Assembly (NCBI GenBank): GCA_951640195.1
Contig: OX621164.1
Coordinates: 3,019,098 to 3,083,097 of the forward strand
Length of the DNA: 64,000 bases
Origin: Porpolomopsis calyptriformis
Lineage: Eukaryota > Basidiomycota > Agaricomycetes > Agaricales > Hygrophoraceae
Direction of reading: 5' to 3'
Positions 1-11,833 of this stretch are shown piece by piece; the stretch's first letter is position 1; the number at the start of each line of letters is the position of its first letter. The notes under the pieces are model-generated. The model did not search any database. It saw only the letters and a list, made by a program, of their open reading frames with translations, and was not told the DNA's origin. A program made the position numbers and the translations under genes.

Positions 1-168
1 CAAGATTTGGTAAATAATAACTGTGGCACCTTGTAATTATCACGGCATTCTGAGGCTGGCAAGGTCACCTCTAATATTGATTACATGATCGTGACACTGG
101 TAGCACGTGGACACGAAATATAATCGCGTATCTTACCACCAACATCTTTCAAAGCCTGCGAGGTCAAA

Positions 169-2840
169 ATGGCTACGGAGACCAAGCATGATATCAGGAG
201 ACCGTCGCGTAAAAAAACCAAGACAGGATCCGTCACTGACGCAGAGCATATGGAGAATACCCCAGTATTGAAACGTACTAGGCGGCCACAGAAAACAGGA
301 AGACTAGCAGAGCTCATGAACATGCCAATGGATATTTTGTTTGAAGTATACAAGTTCCGTAACATTTAGACCTGGAATTAAACATCAAAATTATAGATAT
401 TTGGACACCTCCGCCCTCTAGACGTTTTAAATCTTTCTCGGACTACCAAAGAATTCAGGCGAATCCTTATGCATCGCTCGTCTATCTCAGTATGGAAGGC
501 GGCCCGTGCCAATATTCCTGATTTTCCTGATTGCCCTCCAGAGATGTCTGAGCCACAGTGGGCCCATCTTGCGTTCTATCCAGGCTGTAATGTCAGTTGT
601 CACTCGTCATCTCAGCATCATATAATCGACGCTATTTGCATAGATTTGCTTTACTCCTGGCATCAGGAATGTAGATTGGCGACTTCGCATTCGCCTCTGT
701 TCTAAATGCTCCAAAGAACAGTAAGCGCCTTTCACACCATTAGGTTCGGCGACCGGTAATGGAGTGATTCTCAGCATCAGAGAAACGTCCTTTGGTTGGT
801 TCAATCTTACAGATCAAAGAGGTCTCTCCTTTCGATCTCTTGTGCCTTATCGTCCCGGAAGTAAGTCAGACCTCTTTATGCACGCAACTCCCCATTTCGA
901 TTGATGCCACTTCTTTCGACTCAAGAGCGTAACAGAATAGCATACTTTGTGGACGACTACCGGGCCATTGAGGCACAATATGAGGCAATTGAAAGTCTCG
1001 ACCTTCGTCGGGCATTTCTCGAGGAGAGACGCAAGACGTTGGCCGGTATGGCAGAGGTGAGATAAGTCTCCAGCGTCCGAACCAATGTTACTGACACATT
1101 TCAGCACGCCAGTCTTTGTGAGACATGGGCTTCTGCGCAAGCGCAAGGCAGATCCCAAGAACTTCAAGAACTCAAGTCTAGCCGGAAAAAAGAGTATGAA
1201 CACAATGGCGACGACGACTTCTCCAGCTGACTATCTCAAAAATAGCATTATCGGAAAGCTAACTGCTCTTGGATGGGGAGACGAAATTGACAAGATTCCT
1301 TATTATGACGACCTTGGAAATCACCGGCTAGTCAAGGTACCACAGCAACTCACGGGAAGAAGTAAGTAATTTATCTTCCCTGCTGCTTGGTGGTTGTCTG
1401 ACATTCCTCATCGCTGAAGTCTGGAACAATATCCGCAAACCACTAACTGGATACATGGAACAAATGAAGGCCAAACGATTGGCTCGTGAACTGGGCACGC
1501 AGATTTTAGCACGTAAAAGGGTTGCGATCAATATTCTCCGCAATTACAAAAAGTCACGATTGCCCTTTACATCCGTCATGCCGGAGCCCTACGACTTTTG
1601 CCTGTTTCCTGCCATCAAGACGGTTATTGAACAACCCGCGGATGTTCATGTCGACGAGTCAAGCTTCGCGAACATTGTGCCTCTTTTACCCAGCATAATT
1701 AACGAGTGGCGAAGAAACATAAACAAACAACTGGTGAAGAAGTTGAGACAGCAGGAGAGCGAGAGGGAAAGAAGTCTACGCTACACGTTCCCATTTTTGT
1801 CAGAGCAGGAGGACGAGTGGAACGAATGCGACAACTTAGCATCCGATGAAGTCGTGGAGGAAAAGATGAAACTCGCCACCACCGTGTTCAGATGCGGCAA
1901 GTGCTTCACTGACACTAGCAATGATTATGATGACTATTTCTCTTTCGACGACCTTTACTCCGATTCCGAGTTGGAGTTGGAATTCGATTATTTGTTCGGA
2001 GGTCAAGATTACCCCACGAAGCCGATTGACCCTCTTTTCTACCCGAATGTCCTTGGTCACCGATGCTTGACCAAACAGTCAGGGTGGAGTTATCCCAACA
2101 TGTCCGACGATCCAACGATGATACTCGACATGATCCCCTCCTACCGCCAGAAGTGGTCCTGCGAGTCTCTTGAGTTGGACAAGGCAACCGGAAGGATTGT
2201 CGAAAGTCTTGTCGAAGCATCCGGATTGGATCCTACCACCGCTACCGCTAGGGATATGGACCAGCTTAACGCCATGTTTGTATGCCTCCTGTGCACCGAT
2301 CCGGATTTAGAACCAGAATCGCCTCGGGTTCCAGTATTTGGATGGAGGGCTGCGGTGGGGTATTCCCAATTCTGTCAGCTGTTCATTGCTGATCCTGTCT
2401 ACCTTCATGCAGATGACACATTCTGCCAAACACCCAGCCTCATATGTTTGGCACAAACTTACCCTGAACAAGGGGGGGACCGAACTGGGATTAGGTTTGG
2501 CTTGGCCTGAAGAATGGGTTTCTGAGGATGCCTGGCTGTGCATGCATTGCCACGACCTCCCAACGGAGCCACAGCCAATGCAGCTTGCTTCCACCAAGAC
2601 CCACCTTGCGCTTTCGTGCGTGGTTGCCATGTTGTTTCTTGCGCTAATGTCAATTAACTATGATTTATACCCTGTAGACATGACATTCTCGAGCCTATAC
2701 TTGATCACGACTACGCAAGGGATTTTGCATCACCTGGATTTCATGAGAACGCCAGTCCATTCAAAACATTCCATGTAGATCCTCTTGTGTTTTTGGAGCT
2801 GTTTCACGACTCCCTGCTCCCAGCCGCATCGCATTGCTGA
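169..2840 (+). CDS. F-box domain protein (agaricomycete family)
   Basis: Probable substrate-recognition subunit of an SCF ubiquitin ligase. The first exon (169-345) has a basic N-terminus and the start of the F-box (NMPMDILFEV); exon 2 begins at 397 and continues IFGHLRPLDVLNLSRTTKEF, followed by the HRSSISVWKAAR segment common to mushroom F-box proteins. A later exon gives a WRLRIRLCSKCSK stretch, the cysteine-rich part that follows the F-box in this family. Introns of about 50 bp lie at 346-396, near 590-640, 713-780, 1050-1105 and 1192-1245. The long exon from about 1420 carries LTALGWGDEI-type family sequence just upstream and an acidic region. Two further introns (near 2353 and 2615) lead to a TGA at 2838-2840. 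F-box assignment is firm; the ubiquitination target is unknown. Exon edges between 780 and 960 are the least certain. Confidence 0.85.
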
Positions 2841-2944
2841 TTGAAGTCCCTTCCATCATTTACTTGCGAGATCTATCACATTTTATAGCCGGTTTGCTTC
2901 CCGTGAAGTGTACCTCATATGTACTGTACAGGATGTTTATATAC

Positions 2945-3971
2945 TCAGAACACGATCTCCCCTTCGACCGCTTCTGGTGCCAACGCAAGACGCTGAAGTG
3001 CCGTATCGTATCGAACCCGGTCCAGCCGTTTCAGGTATCTGAGAATTTTGGCTCTTTGATGCACCGATTGTCGCAATGATCGACGGTTAGCAATATCTTT
3101 TTTGAACTTGATGAGATGAGCCCAGAGGTTGCGGATTTTGTAAGTCAAGAGAGCCGCTGAAAGAAAAGTAAAGCTATGTGGTGCACAGAAACGCCGATCA
3201 CACACCTTGTACTTCCGGTCGACCCGTATCAAATGGATTGTCAGGTCCTGAAAACTCGGCGATAATCCGGCCTCGATTCTCGAATGCAATTCCTCTCGCA
3301 TTGGCGTTCCGTAAATCAATCACCTTGGCGAATAAGTTGGCCTTGTGCAGCTCCTTCCTCTCCGCCTCAAGATGCTTCGATAGTGCCCAAGGCTCGCTTT
3401 CGCGGGAAAAAAGCTGCTCTTGAAGAGCGGGGGCCTCGGCCGACAAGGCGGGTAGGTGTTCAAAAAGCATTTTTTTTTCCACTTCGCCTACCCCAAAGCC
3501 AAGGTACTTTGGTAACGAAAGAATGCCGGCTGGGTGGTTGATGAGTTGCGGTTCCCTGTTGTTGACTAATTCATCCTCGTCTATGAGCACTTTGGCCAGA
3601 TCACAGTTTTGCCATTTCTCTTCCTCGTCTGGTCGGGTGCCCAGCACGGGGTGAGCGCGGTTCGCTTCAGCGATACGTTTCCGCTCCAATCGTCGCTCTA
3701 TGTTGAGTTTTTTAGAAGACCTAGCTTGGATCTTGCGGCGACTTTCGGAAAGCAAGATTGTCGAGGTGTGAATAGATGAAAGCTGGCTCCTCGACGTTGA
3801 TGGTAATGAGCGCGAGGCTGACAATGTCGTAAACTGTGGAGTTCCACCATGGCTAGAAAATACTTACCCTGTGCTAAACAAGCCCAGAACATCAGATAAG
3901 TATTCTGCAGCGACGTTGGCGATCAATAAATACGAGACGTCTTGTTTAGGTAACCACGACCTGGCAGCCAT
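2945..3971 (-). CDS. MRPS28: Mitochondrial small-subunit ribosomal protein uS15m (yeast MRPS28 type)
   Basis: Component of the mitochondrial 37S ribosomal subunit, where uS15 binds 16S-type rRNA in the central domain. The C-terminal exon (2945-3156) carries the uS15 signature: LTYKIRNLWAHL, then RSLRQSVHQRAKILRYLKRLD and RY..ALQRL. A 49-bp intron (3157-3205) joins it to a long exon up to about 3824 with the low-complexity N-terminal extension usual in fungal mitochondrial forms. That exon has no suitable ATG. The best start I can splice is ATG at 3969-3971 through an intron ending about 3855 (acceptor ctag), which gives an N-terminus beginning MAASHGGTP. This start is tentative and would lie only 17 bp from the divergent NOG2 start. 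Family call is firm, N-terminus is not. Confidence 0.85.
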
Positions 3972-3988
3972 TGAAATCACACACTCCA

Positions 3989-6256
3989 ATGGCCCCGACC
4001 AAAAAGACGGTATCCTCTTCCAAGACACGGCCAAAGGCCCCTACCTTAAAAAAAATCAAAGGCGCAAACTTTTATCGCAATGCAAAACAAGCTGCAAGGC
4101 TGAAAATGATCAATGGAGGAAAGCCTGTCAGAGACAAAGATGGAAAAATTGTCCAGGCTGCTGCGTTTCAGAAGGGTGAGGACGAAACTAAGCCGGGAAG
4201 GGTTCAGCCTGATCGGAGATGGTTTGGTATGTCGGTTCTCTTCATCAACAAACCAGTTCTCAACTAGTCTGATCTCCAGGAAACACAAGAGTGATATCGC
4301 AAACCGCGTTGGATCACTTTCGGACAAGTCTTTCAGCCAGGAAAGATGACCCCTACTCTGTCCTTCTCCGTCGCAATAAACTGCCTATGGGTCTCCTGGA
4401 TGACGCCAAGAACCCGAATTTGCGCAAGGTTGGTTTGCTTTTTTTCTATTACCTCTAATGCTACAGCTTCTGGACAGCGCTCCCACATCGTCGAAACCGA
4501 ACCATTTGGCGACACGTTTGGCCCGAAAGCTCAAAGAAAACGACCCAAGATAGAAGTTGGCACATTTGAAGAATTGGGTAAATTGGGTGCGGCAGAGGCT
4601 CCAGAAGAGTCGGGCCTCGGAATCACTGGTACCGTGGTTTATGACTTCTTGTCAGAGCTTTTATATATACCTCATGGGCAGAACCTCCGGCGCCAACCGT
4701 TGTCGAACCCCAAACACATGCAGACTTTGAAGAACCCATTTTTGCCAAGGGCACATCCCGTCGAATTTATGGAGAACTCTACAAAGTCATTGACTCTTCG
4801 GATGTAATCCTTCACGTTTTGGATGCTCGTGATCCTTTTGGTACAATGTGCCAGTCCGTTCTCGACTACCTCAAGAAGGAAAAGCCGCACAAACAGGTAG
4901 TCCTCATCATCAATAAATGTGATCTTGTGCCAAATTGGGTGACCGTGAGTGGTCGCGTTTCACGAACCTTATGCCTTCAATCATCTCGACCACAGGCACG
5001 CTACACTCAATATCTCACACCCCGCTACCCCACAATCGCCTTTCATGCGTCGCCTAACCATCCTTTCGGTAAAGGTTCCTTAATCCAACTCCTCAGGCAG
5101 TTCGCCAAATTTCATGCCGACAAGAAACAAATTTCTGTGGGCTTCGTGGGTTACCCAAATGTCGGTAAGAGTAGCATTATCAACACCCTCAAGAGTGGGA
5201 AGGTTTGCCGAGTCGCTCCAATTCCAGGAGAAACTAAGGTGCGAAGTCGAGGACTTTACGTTAGTCATGATCTAAATTCACCGAGTAGGTTTGGCAATAC
5301 ATCACGTTGACTCGAAGAATTTATCTTATCGACTGTCCGGGGATCGTTCCTACATCTGCTCATGATACGCAGACGGCCAAGGTGCTTAAAGGCGTAGTAA
5401 GGGTTGAAGCTCTACAGACACCGTCAGATCATATACCTGCTCTTCTGGAACGCGTCAAGCCACTCTACCTTTCGCGAACTTATGGTGTCCCACTACCTAA
5501 TCCGAACGACACTTCACAGACCTGGGAATCGGAGATATTCTTGGACCAACTGGCACGGATGAAGGGTCGATTATTGAAAGGCGGGGAACCGGATTTGGAT
5601 TCGGTAGCGAAGATCGTACTGAGTGACTGGGTGAGAGGGCGGATTCCGTATTTTGTGGCGCCACCTGAGAGGCCAGAGGAGCTAAACCAGGCCGAAGCGA
5701 AGGAGTTGAAAAGGATAGGGAAAGCTAAGGAGGGGAAGAAAGATCAAGTTCCTGGCGTGGTTCAGAACCTAGGATCGATTATGCAGAAGAATTCTTTCCT
5801 GCCGGAAGATGCACGGGTGATAGGAGAGGGCATAGAAGACAGGATCGGGAATGCAGACGAAGCAGGAAAAAATGATAGAGCTGATGATGACCAGGAGAAC
5901 ACGGGCTTGTTACGGACGGGTGTAATTGAGGTCGAGGCTGCGAGAGCCGATGATACCCTACCTGGGGACGGTTTAAATACCCAGAAAGGTAACGTAGCAC
6001 CGTTTCCCTCAGTGTTTTTACTCGTTTAAGACATGTCATTCTCCAGAAACCACCTCTGATCATGGATTGGACACACGATGCAAGAACGAACATCGTATGA
6101 AGACCAACAAGGTAACATCAGATTGTGTCACAAGTGAACGTGTCTAACATGTTATTATAGCGAAAGGCGGCAAATTTTTACACAAAGGCTAATGTCAAGA
6201 ACAAAAGTCGGCACAAGTCTACCCTGATGGGAAACAGGGCAACGAGAGCAAGTTGA
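3989..6256 (+). CDS. NOG2: Nucleolar GTP-binding protein 2 (60S ribosome assembly GTPase)
   Basis: Homologue of yeast Nog2/Nug2 and animal GNL2, a GTPase that binds pre-60S particles in nucleolus and nucleoplasm and is needed for 27S pre-rRNA processing and export. The N-terminus MAPTKKTV leads into [18 protein letters not shown] and [19 protein letters not shown], both typical of the family. GTPase motifs occur in circularly permuted order: NKCD (G4) comes first, then GYPNVGKSS (G1), PGETK (G2) and DCPG (G3). The C-terminus is acidic and ends in a basic tail with [20 protein letters not shown], the Nog2 ending. About eight exons; exon 1 is 3989-4226, and clear introns lie near 4227-4279, 4432-4469, 4629-4681, 4944-4995, 5239-5288, 5987-6045 and 6111-6160. 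Stop at 6254-6256. Start chosen at the first ATG in frame. The divergent uS15m gene abuts its 5' end. Confidence 0.96.
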
Positions 6257-6564
6257 GTAACGCCGGGTATTGGGATGTGGTAGGGCGACGTGTGAGCTCT
6301 CCCCTGGGGCCCTAGTATTAGGCAGTTCCTATGTTCCAAGTGTAAATTCTGAGGTGGTTCTAGCTTGCTGGCAAGGCCTTGGGTCAGAAGCCCATAGGTT
6401 TTCAGGGGGAGGATTGCTTGTAGTGGGCTTGGCAAAAGAAAAAATAAGTGCTGGGGGGCCCTCATCCAAACCCCGATCACTCCTATTGACAAATGAATGG
6501 AAAAGGCTCACCTTGATCATTGGGCGCCAGTGTTTCCCTACCGCTGAGCCCGCACACGGATAAC
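6257..6564. other. Intergenic spacer, nothing recognised
   Basis: A 308-bp spacer between NOG2 and the membrane-protein gene, both on +. No RNA gene, repeat or conserved reading frame is seen. It must hold the NOG2 3' end and the promoter of the next gene. Confidence 0.5.
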
Positions 6565-7508
6565 ATGCCGAGTTTCTCCATCCTGACCAGTCTCTATAAG
6601 AGAGCTGTTGTGCCAATCTTGCAAAAAGCTAGCCTTGTCAATCCTCAGTTCATGTCACTTACCACCACCCTTTACCGAGGTATTGTCCTGCTCCCTCTCT
6701 TTCACCTTCCTCGATTCTATGCTATCCGGTTCAACACATCTGGAGATCGCTTATTTCACAAGACCGTAACTCACCTGATTGTCGATTGGAAAATGTCGCG
6801 CATCGCTTGTGGTTTCTTCATACCGTGAGTTTGCATTTATACACAATTACACCCTGCGTCATACACTTTAAACAGAACTTTGCTGGGAATTTCTCAGCTT
6901 TCGGACAAAATGACAGATATTCTCATACGTACGATGGCATTCTCAGGAATAGCTTTCGCCTCCGTCGGCCTCTTATACAGCTATATCCTGATCATCCATT
7001 TTTCTGCGCTGAGGACCCAATCCTTGGAAACCAGAGAAGATAGCAATATACATGCGACGGGGAATGAAAGTACCGAAAATGGAACGACAAACTTGTGGAC
7101 CACCGTGAGACATTGTTTAACGTCTATAAGTATAAGGCAGAGAAGCTCACCCTCACCCAGAGGTTAACTAACGCAGCACCTGAGCGATGGATGTGGTGGA
7201 ACGTGTGGGTTCTCCTCGCTCTGCCTGCGATTTGGACGTTGTGGTGGGTATTCCCAGAGACAACTTGAGACAGATCATTGATCTCGTCTTATCGATGTAG
7301 GGCCTCGATCTGTTTCACGTCGGTTCTCCTCCTTATGCTCTGGCATATGAACGCGGAGGCATCCGCTTCACCCTCGTTTCCAGAGAGGACGAGTGATAGC
7401 ACCACATCCCTTTCCATGGAGTATATCCCAAAGGTGGCAGTGACGGTCGTATATGCGATCGGGGTAATATACCTGATCTTCATTATGCACGCCTTGCGGT
7501 CGTGGTAA
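6565..7508 (+). CDS. Unrecognised multi-pass membrane protein
   Basis: I do not recognise this family. Four exons splice cleanly: 6565 to about 6823, 6875 to about 7104, about 7160-7244, and about 7301-7508, with introns of roughly 50-55 bp. Hydrophobic segments fit membrane helices: around IVLLPLFHLPRFYAI in exon 1; IACGFFIP joined to TLLGISQ across the first splice; ASVGLLYSYILIIHF in exon 2; WVLLALPAIWTLW running into SICFTSVLLLMLW across the last splice; and VAVTVVYAIGVIYLIFIMHAL near the end. The predicted protein is about 255 residues with no signal peptide and a short tail after the last helix. The start at 6565 precedes a plausible N-terminal coding stretch. The preserved frame across three introns argues that it is a real gene. 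Function unknown. Confidence 0.7.
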
Positions 7509-7769
7509 TCCAAGGTAGGGTCGTCGATAATTTTCCATGTGCGAAATGGCTGATCGTCTGACCTAGAAGGAACTGATTGAGTGTTTGGTTCGCAGTTTGT
7601 AATTGTAAAATGTTTTGCTCCTCATGTTGTCGTCATGCTTGTACTTACTGTTATACTCCGAGTGTCGTAAATCTCAATGTCTCTGCCGTACATACCACTT
7701 GATCGTCCGTATGAGATTGGTCTTCGGCCATAGTGTCTGGGTGATTAGTGCCTTGGTAGTCTCTGCTCG

Positions 7770-9416
7770 TCAAGATGCCTTTATGGGGTTGCCTAACCAT
7801 AGGTGATCGTTCTTTGCGGTTGACACATTCGGGGGATTGTTCATCGAGCACAGTGTGTCCAGGTGATCGGTATCCCAAGTATCCCACTGTTTCGATAGGT
7901 GATGACCAGGGTGACGACGATTGGAAAGTTTTGCAACTGCCTTGGTTTGACTTGTCAACGCTAGTGTCCGATATCCAGAGGGTCAGGATAGCAATGCCAA
8001 TCGGATGATATTTTTGCCTACCAGAGTATTGGACTCAGCCGTCTCCCGTGATAACACCAAACACCGGACTCGTTGGATTTGAGCAATCGTTAAATGATTT
8101 TCGGTATAGACTCTAAGATCGGGGGACCCAGCTAAGCCGAGATGTCCCTCGAGGGTGATTAAACGTGCACCGCTGACTGCGTTCCACAGCCGAACCGCAT
8201 TACCATCGGGTCCAGACACGGCCTGTGTTCCATCGGGGGGAGAATGCGACCGATTCAACGCAGTCGGGATGTCCATGGAGGGTGCCAGTGCTGAAAACAG
8301 GTCTGGTGTGAACGACGATAGCTATGGGGAGAAGGCATGTAGACACGATAGGATCGACCACTTGCCAAATACACATTCATTGGGTGCTCAAGTAACCAGG
8401 ATTCCGCCACTCACTGCGCCCCACAGGTAAAAGTTTCCTCGCAGGATCCAAAAATGATACGCGTGCCATCGGGGGAGAATGAGACAGATTTTATCGAGAC
8501 TCAAGGGTGTTCAGATGCGCGGACCACTACCAAACAGTTGGGTCGCGGGATCCGGATACATTACGCGTGCCATCAGGGGAGAATGCGACGGATCATACCC
8601 AGTCGGAATGTCCTTCTATCGTCCTTAGGCATGAATCCCACGTCTCGTCCAACCCACTATATCTTTTCACAGGAAGATCCAGCCCTCTTCCATATCTCTT
8701 TTTGATTGATGCTTCCCGAGCAATGGACCTTAATGCAGAGTGGCAATGCAGAAGGGAAGAGCTACTGATGATCGAGAAGAATTCCCGGGTGAACCGCTCG
8801 CAACCATGCAGTAAATCTTTGATATCAGTGCCTCTGTCTGCTTTCCGCAGAATGAAATAAGTATTACCCGTTGGAGAAAGAGAAGACAACACACAGTAAT
8901 GGCATTTCGTATGTCGTCTAGTGCAACCAGGCCACTTCCAAGATCTCCCATTAGGTTCAACCCAATATCGTAGATAAACTCTTTCACAATAGGGGGATTT
9001 CAGAGAACGTGCAGTTCGGGTGGGATGCGAGCCACGACGCAGGTGGGAGGGTCGCCCGCCTCGCTATTGAGCAACGACGGATTTCTTGTTCCATAGATAT
9101 CTCGTTTGAGCCGGTTCATAGCAAGTATGTTGGGACTGAGGGCCAGCAACATACTTTGGATTCGGAGATTGAGTTTGATTGTAAGAAACGATCGATTAGG
9201 AGTCTGTATCGCTTGCAAGTCATCGTCAGGCACTCTGGTGAAGACGCTGCAGTGTAACACCCACTGTACGTGAAGGCACGCCTGGTAATCGTTTGAGGGG
9301 GACTGAGAATGATCTCGGAGGAGAACGATGGTGCCTAGATTCTTCTTTAGCCGAGTAGAAAGATGGGGGATATGGTATGAAACGCATAGTTCAACACTTG
9401 AGTGAATAGAGACCAC
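7770..9416 (-). pseudogene. Decayed NACHT/WD40 (NWD-type) gene
   Basis: Reading right to left, fragments in shifting frames follow the usual order of mushroom NWD proteins. A winged linker fragment near 9050-9140 (RDIYGTRNPSLLNSE, ARIPPELHVL) is followed near 8900-8990 by an EFIYDIGLNLMGDLGSGLVAL segment. Near 8700-8800 comes RFTREFFSIISSSSLLHCHSALRS, then near 8600 a WDSCLRTIEGHSDWV motif that starts the WD40 region. Degenerate WD repeats continue (SPDGTRV near 8570 and 8460; SPPDGTQAV..DGNAVRLWNA..LITLEGHL near 8160-8260; further traces near 7860). Stops and frameshifts are frequent, and no NACHT P-loop is found upstream, so the 5' half is lost. Intact relatives are STAND NTPases linked in fungi to nonself recognition. 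Clearly a pseudogene. Confidence 0.8.
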
Positions 9417-10059
9417 GATGCAGAAAATATCTCAAAATGCAGAGGACGTCAAAGCAGATCGATAGTCTCCTTGAAAGTCTAAGAATGGAGAAACATCAAT
9501 TAAATCCACATTTGACGTGTGCTAATTTCTTGCTACCTTCATGGGATCATCACTGGTGTGCTCCTTGGAACTCGCCGTCAGGATCCGGGAGGACTTCAGC
9601 AACCTTATAGACGAGTGGAGTTTGAGTATACGCATCAGAAGGCGCAAAGATACGAAAGTGTTGCGATCTACCTTGATAATGTAGCGCGAGTAGCACCGAT
9701 GCTCACTCGCAAGTTCGACCGCCACAATTAGGACCAAGTTGGTGTCCCGGTCGACGCAAAAAGCCCAAAGGAGATTCGCATCAAGAAGCCCCCGCGTGGA
9801 TGAAAGCCCCCCCTAACCGTCTGATACCATTCTGCTCAACTCCTAATCCCAAGATGTCTCGCTGAGTGACCAGGCTCAGTTCACCTGGTTTAAAGACAAT
9901 GGAATACGGTCGCAACTTCGTGATCTTACGGTCGCAAATCGTGTTCTTACCGCAAACATACCTCCACAAGTGCTCTCAACGTCTGAGTGGGGTCAGAGGA
10001 GCCAAGCGAGTGACGATAAGATGACTGAGGTCGTCCCAGTCTCCTTGCATTCATGGAAT

Positions 10060-10157
10060 GCATCCAATACAACACATGGAGAGAATGAGTTCCCAAGTGT
10101 CCTGAGAGGCATCCAATACAACACATAGAGAGAATGAGTTCCCGAGTGTTCTAAGAG
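10060..10157. repeat. 49-bp tandem duplication (two copies)
   Basis: Two adjacent copies, 10060-10108 and 10109-10157, each beginning gcatccaatacaacacat. They differ at four positions (G/A, A/G, C/T, G/A), all transitions. No coding role is seen. Confidence 0.9.
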
Positions 10158-10551
10158 GCTTTATAACGAGTTCATGATGTTGATATAGAGAAGCGGTATA
10201 GCCAATGTCAGGATTTGATTTCACGGCGCAAGTAATAAAGCACTAAGGATCCAGAGCTGGCAGGCAATAGACGATCAGATCCGGGTTGCCGTAGTGTTCA
10301 TCGTCGCGAGAAGAGAAAAAGTTCGCACCAGACACACGAGTTATACACGTCGCTCATCAGAAGGCATAAATATATACAAGTGTTGCGATTTACCTTGACA
10401 GCAACGCCTGCTTTTAGTCCAGGCACTACAGCATCTCCTGGTGCCTCTTTCGCCGTTCGGAGAGTTGTTTGAGAGGAACCTATTTGAGGAGTAGGTTGAG
10501 GCGGGGTATGTTGATACCTACTTTTCTAAGTCCGCTCGGTGAGGGAGGTCG

Positions 10552-10571
10552 AAGCGCCCGATCGGGCGCTT
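10552..10571. repeat. Perfect 20-bp palindrome
   Basis: The 20 bases from 10552 read the same on both strands: AAGCGCCCGA is followed directly by its reverse complement, with no spacer. It lies 8 bp outside the candidate left terminal repeat of the Harbinger element. Confidence 0.85.
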
Positions 10572-10702
10572 ATGCTATTGGGCACCTAAGAGCTTGGACA
10601 GCAATTCAGCGCGGTGGCGTCGGACACGTGAATGCTGAGGCCGAGTGTGCCGCATTCAAGCGGAGACGATTTACCTCCAGGCAAACGGACCCACGCATAC
10701 GC

Positions 10703-11833
10703 ATGAAGGTGAGGCGCTCTGCGAGACTCGCGAAAGTTCGAATGGATCGCGTAAATTGGACGACCGAGGATGAGAAGGCCCTCATTGCTTTCCTTACGGA
10801 GCATAGGGCTGAGGCAGGCGATGGTGTAAACTTCAAACAAACGATCTGGAATTCTGCTGCAACAGAGATGGCTGCGCGGCCTTACCAGGGAGCTGCGAAA
10901 TCCCCAAGTTCATGTAGGAATAAATGGGCCAAGGTAATCTCAAGTTATATTTCATGAATACTTATTGATATCTTGCACCTTACAGCTTAAAGAAATGTTC
11001 CAGATCGTTCAAAGCCTTTCATCTCAGTCTGGTTTTAGTTGGGACCTTGATCGCGGTGCCAACATAGGTCTGGCAGAGAGATCTGTATGGGATGATTATG
11101 TGAAGGTGTGTTCTATATATCTTATAGGTTTTTTTTGCTCATCCTGCTATTAGAAACACCCTTGTGCTTCCCCATTCCGCAACAAAGGTTGGGTCCATTG
11201 GGATGACATGGCAGTCCTTATGCCAACCACGGCAAAGGGGACACATGTTTTCTGCCATGCACAACCAGCAGGAACATTGGCCAGTGACTGGAACACTGCT
11301 AGTACCCCATCTACCTTGTCTCATCAACCTCCGACTAACTTATCGCCACCACTGCCCCATCTCCTTTTGAATACTCCCCAATCTTCCCCTCATGCTCCTA
11401 TTTCAGCACACTCCCTGCAAGACCTACTCTGGGCAATACCCTACTCCCCCAACACTATGCCCCTCCCCTCTTCTTCTGCACCAGCATCTGTCTCATCTTC
11501 ATCTATCGGCAAACGAAAATACTCTGCGCTTGAGACCCCCGATGCCAATATGTCCACCCAATCTTCACCAGCATTATCACAAGTTAGCAGGCCAGCTTTA
11601 TCTAGCAAATGCGCTACCAAGGCCAGCCAGGCAATGGAACTGTCTGCTTGGCTAGACATCTTCAATGCAACTTACCAAGCCAGCATGCTACAGAATGAGC
11701 TTCATGCCCAAGCTGCACTGCAGAATAGCAAGGACTCGCAGATTTCCAAAGCAAGAACCCTTTTGCAGTAGCAAGAGGAACACCTCACATATGATCAGTT
11801 GGCTGCCCTCTGGGATGTCTTTAGTAGTGTGCG
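10703..11833 (+). pseudogene. Harbinger Myb/SANT-like protein, 5' part (split by element A)
   Basis: Transposon-encoded DNA-binding partner of a Harbinger transposase. Start ATG at 10703 follows a basic N-terminus (MKVRRSARLAKVRMD). A Myb/SANT-like domain follows: WTTEDEKALIAFL, then AATEM and CRNKW, then after an intron LKEMFQIVQSL and GFSWDLDRGANIGLAERSVWDDYVK. A second intron leads to the family motif HPCASPFRNKGWVHWDDMAVLMP and a Ser/Pro-rich middle with a short helix (LQNELHAQAAL). An in-frame TAG at 11769-11771 reads as CAG-to-TAG. Reading continues to 11833, where element A begins after the target duplication GTGCG. The 3' part lies at 32326-32439. Confidence 0.8.

Larger units (their letters stand above)
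9417..10579. other. Gene-free interval with relic repeats
   Basis: No supported gene. The interval holds two imperfect copies of a segment of about 50 bp (near 9631-9680 and 10351-10400, sharing a catcagaaggc core and a gtgttgcgat core), a 49-bp tandem duplication (10060-10157) and a 20-bp palindrome (10552-10571). It looks like decayed mobile or NWD-associated DNA. Confidence 0.5.

Noticed and set aside
10021..10160. CRISPR-like or satellite array
   Set aside because: Only two direct copies with no spacer; a simple tandem duplication in a eukaryotic genome.
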